Shown here one piece after another: positions 44,869 through 45,003 of a DNA stretch of 45,003 nt (position 1 is its first letter; each line of letters starts with the position of its first letter). The notes beneath the pieces are model-generated. The model made no database searches and was not told the DNA's origin. It was given only the letters and a program-made list of their open reading frames with translations. The DNA is from Parasporobacterium sp. (lineage in GTDB: Bacteria; Bacillota; Clostridia; Lachnospirales; Lachnospiraceae), in assembly GCA_021443845.1 (NCBI GenBank), contig JABUTA010000003.1:23887-68889 (forward strand), written 5' to 3'. Made by a program: the position numbers and the translations under genes.

Positions 44869-45003
44869 CCTCCTTACCGGTCGTCTTTTTTATTCTATAA
44901 CTTTTTTAACATGTCGACAAGTGTACCTGTAAAAATACAAAAATTCTGTGAGAAGTGTAAAATTCCCTCCCGGGTAAAATTGTTGAATTTTACTCATGCT
45001 GCT

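Overview
A 45 kb chromosomal window that reads like an anaerobic Firmicute (Lachnospiraceae-like Clostridia; taxonomy inferred from gene content only). No rRNA, tRNA, CRISPR array, transposase or phage genes were recognised. Main blocks: (1) a left flank with a DUF4428/zinc-ribbon protein cut by the window edge, a DUF1846 protein, a CASTOR/POLLUX-like ion channel and a condensation/acyltransferase-fold protein; (2) an un-called 30-aa hydrophobic peptide gene at 6115-6207 with a structured leader and a convergent terminator, resembling a type I toxin-antitoxin locus; (3) a + strand redox island at 9.2-17.3 kb: short ferredoxin + AprA/fumarate-reductase-like flavoprotein, Crp/Fnr regulator, FAD/NAD(P) oxidoreductase, molybdopterin oxidoreductase, 4Fe-4S subunit and an ACMSD/resorcylate-decarboxylase-like amidohydrolase; (4) a ~13 kb co-directional minus-strand sugar block at 17.4-30.6 kb: RbsABC-like ABC importer, two Gfo/Idh/MocA dehydrogenases, a xylose-isomerase-like TIM-barrel protein and an embedded GldA/GldF/GldG/DUF4340 ABC cassette, followed by a + strand isomerase, UroD-like protein and ROK kinase; (5) a dicarboxylate symporter with a soluble N-terminal extension, a second ferredoxin + flavoprotein pair, a TRAP transporter and a 2-oxoacid:ferredoxin oxidoreductase operon (delta-alpha-beta-gamma) preceded by a P-loop ATPase. 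The strongest novel signals are (a) a shared operator TGTAG-N6-CTACA (= GTA-N8-TAC) upstream of both the first ferredoxin/flavoprotein operon and the TRAP operon, each centred about 41.5 bp upstream of a predicted start site, matching the NtcA-like recognition helix (RVTVSR) of the Crp/Fnr protein encoded in the window, and (b) the candidate type I toxin-antitoxin locus. All functional assignments come from reading sequence motifs; no database search was run.
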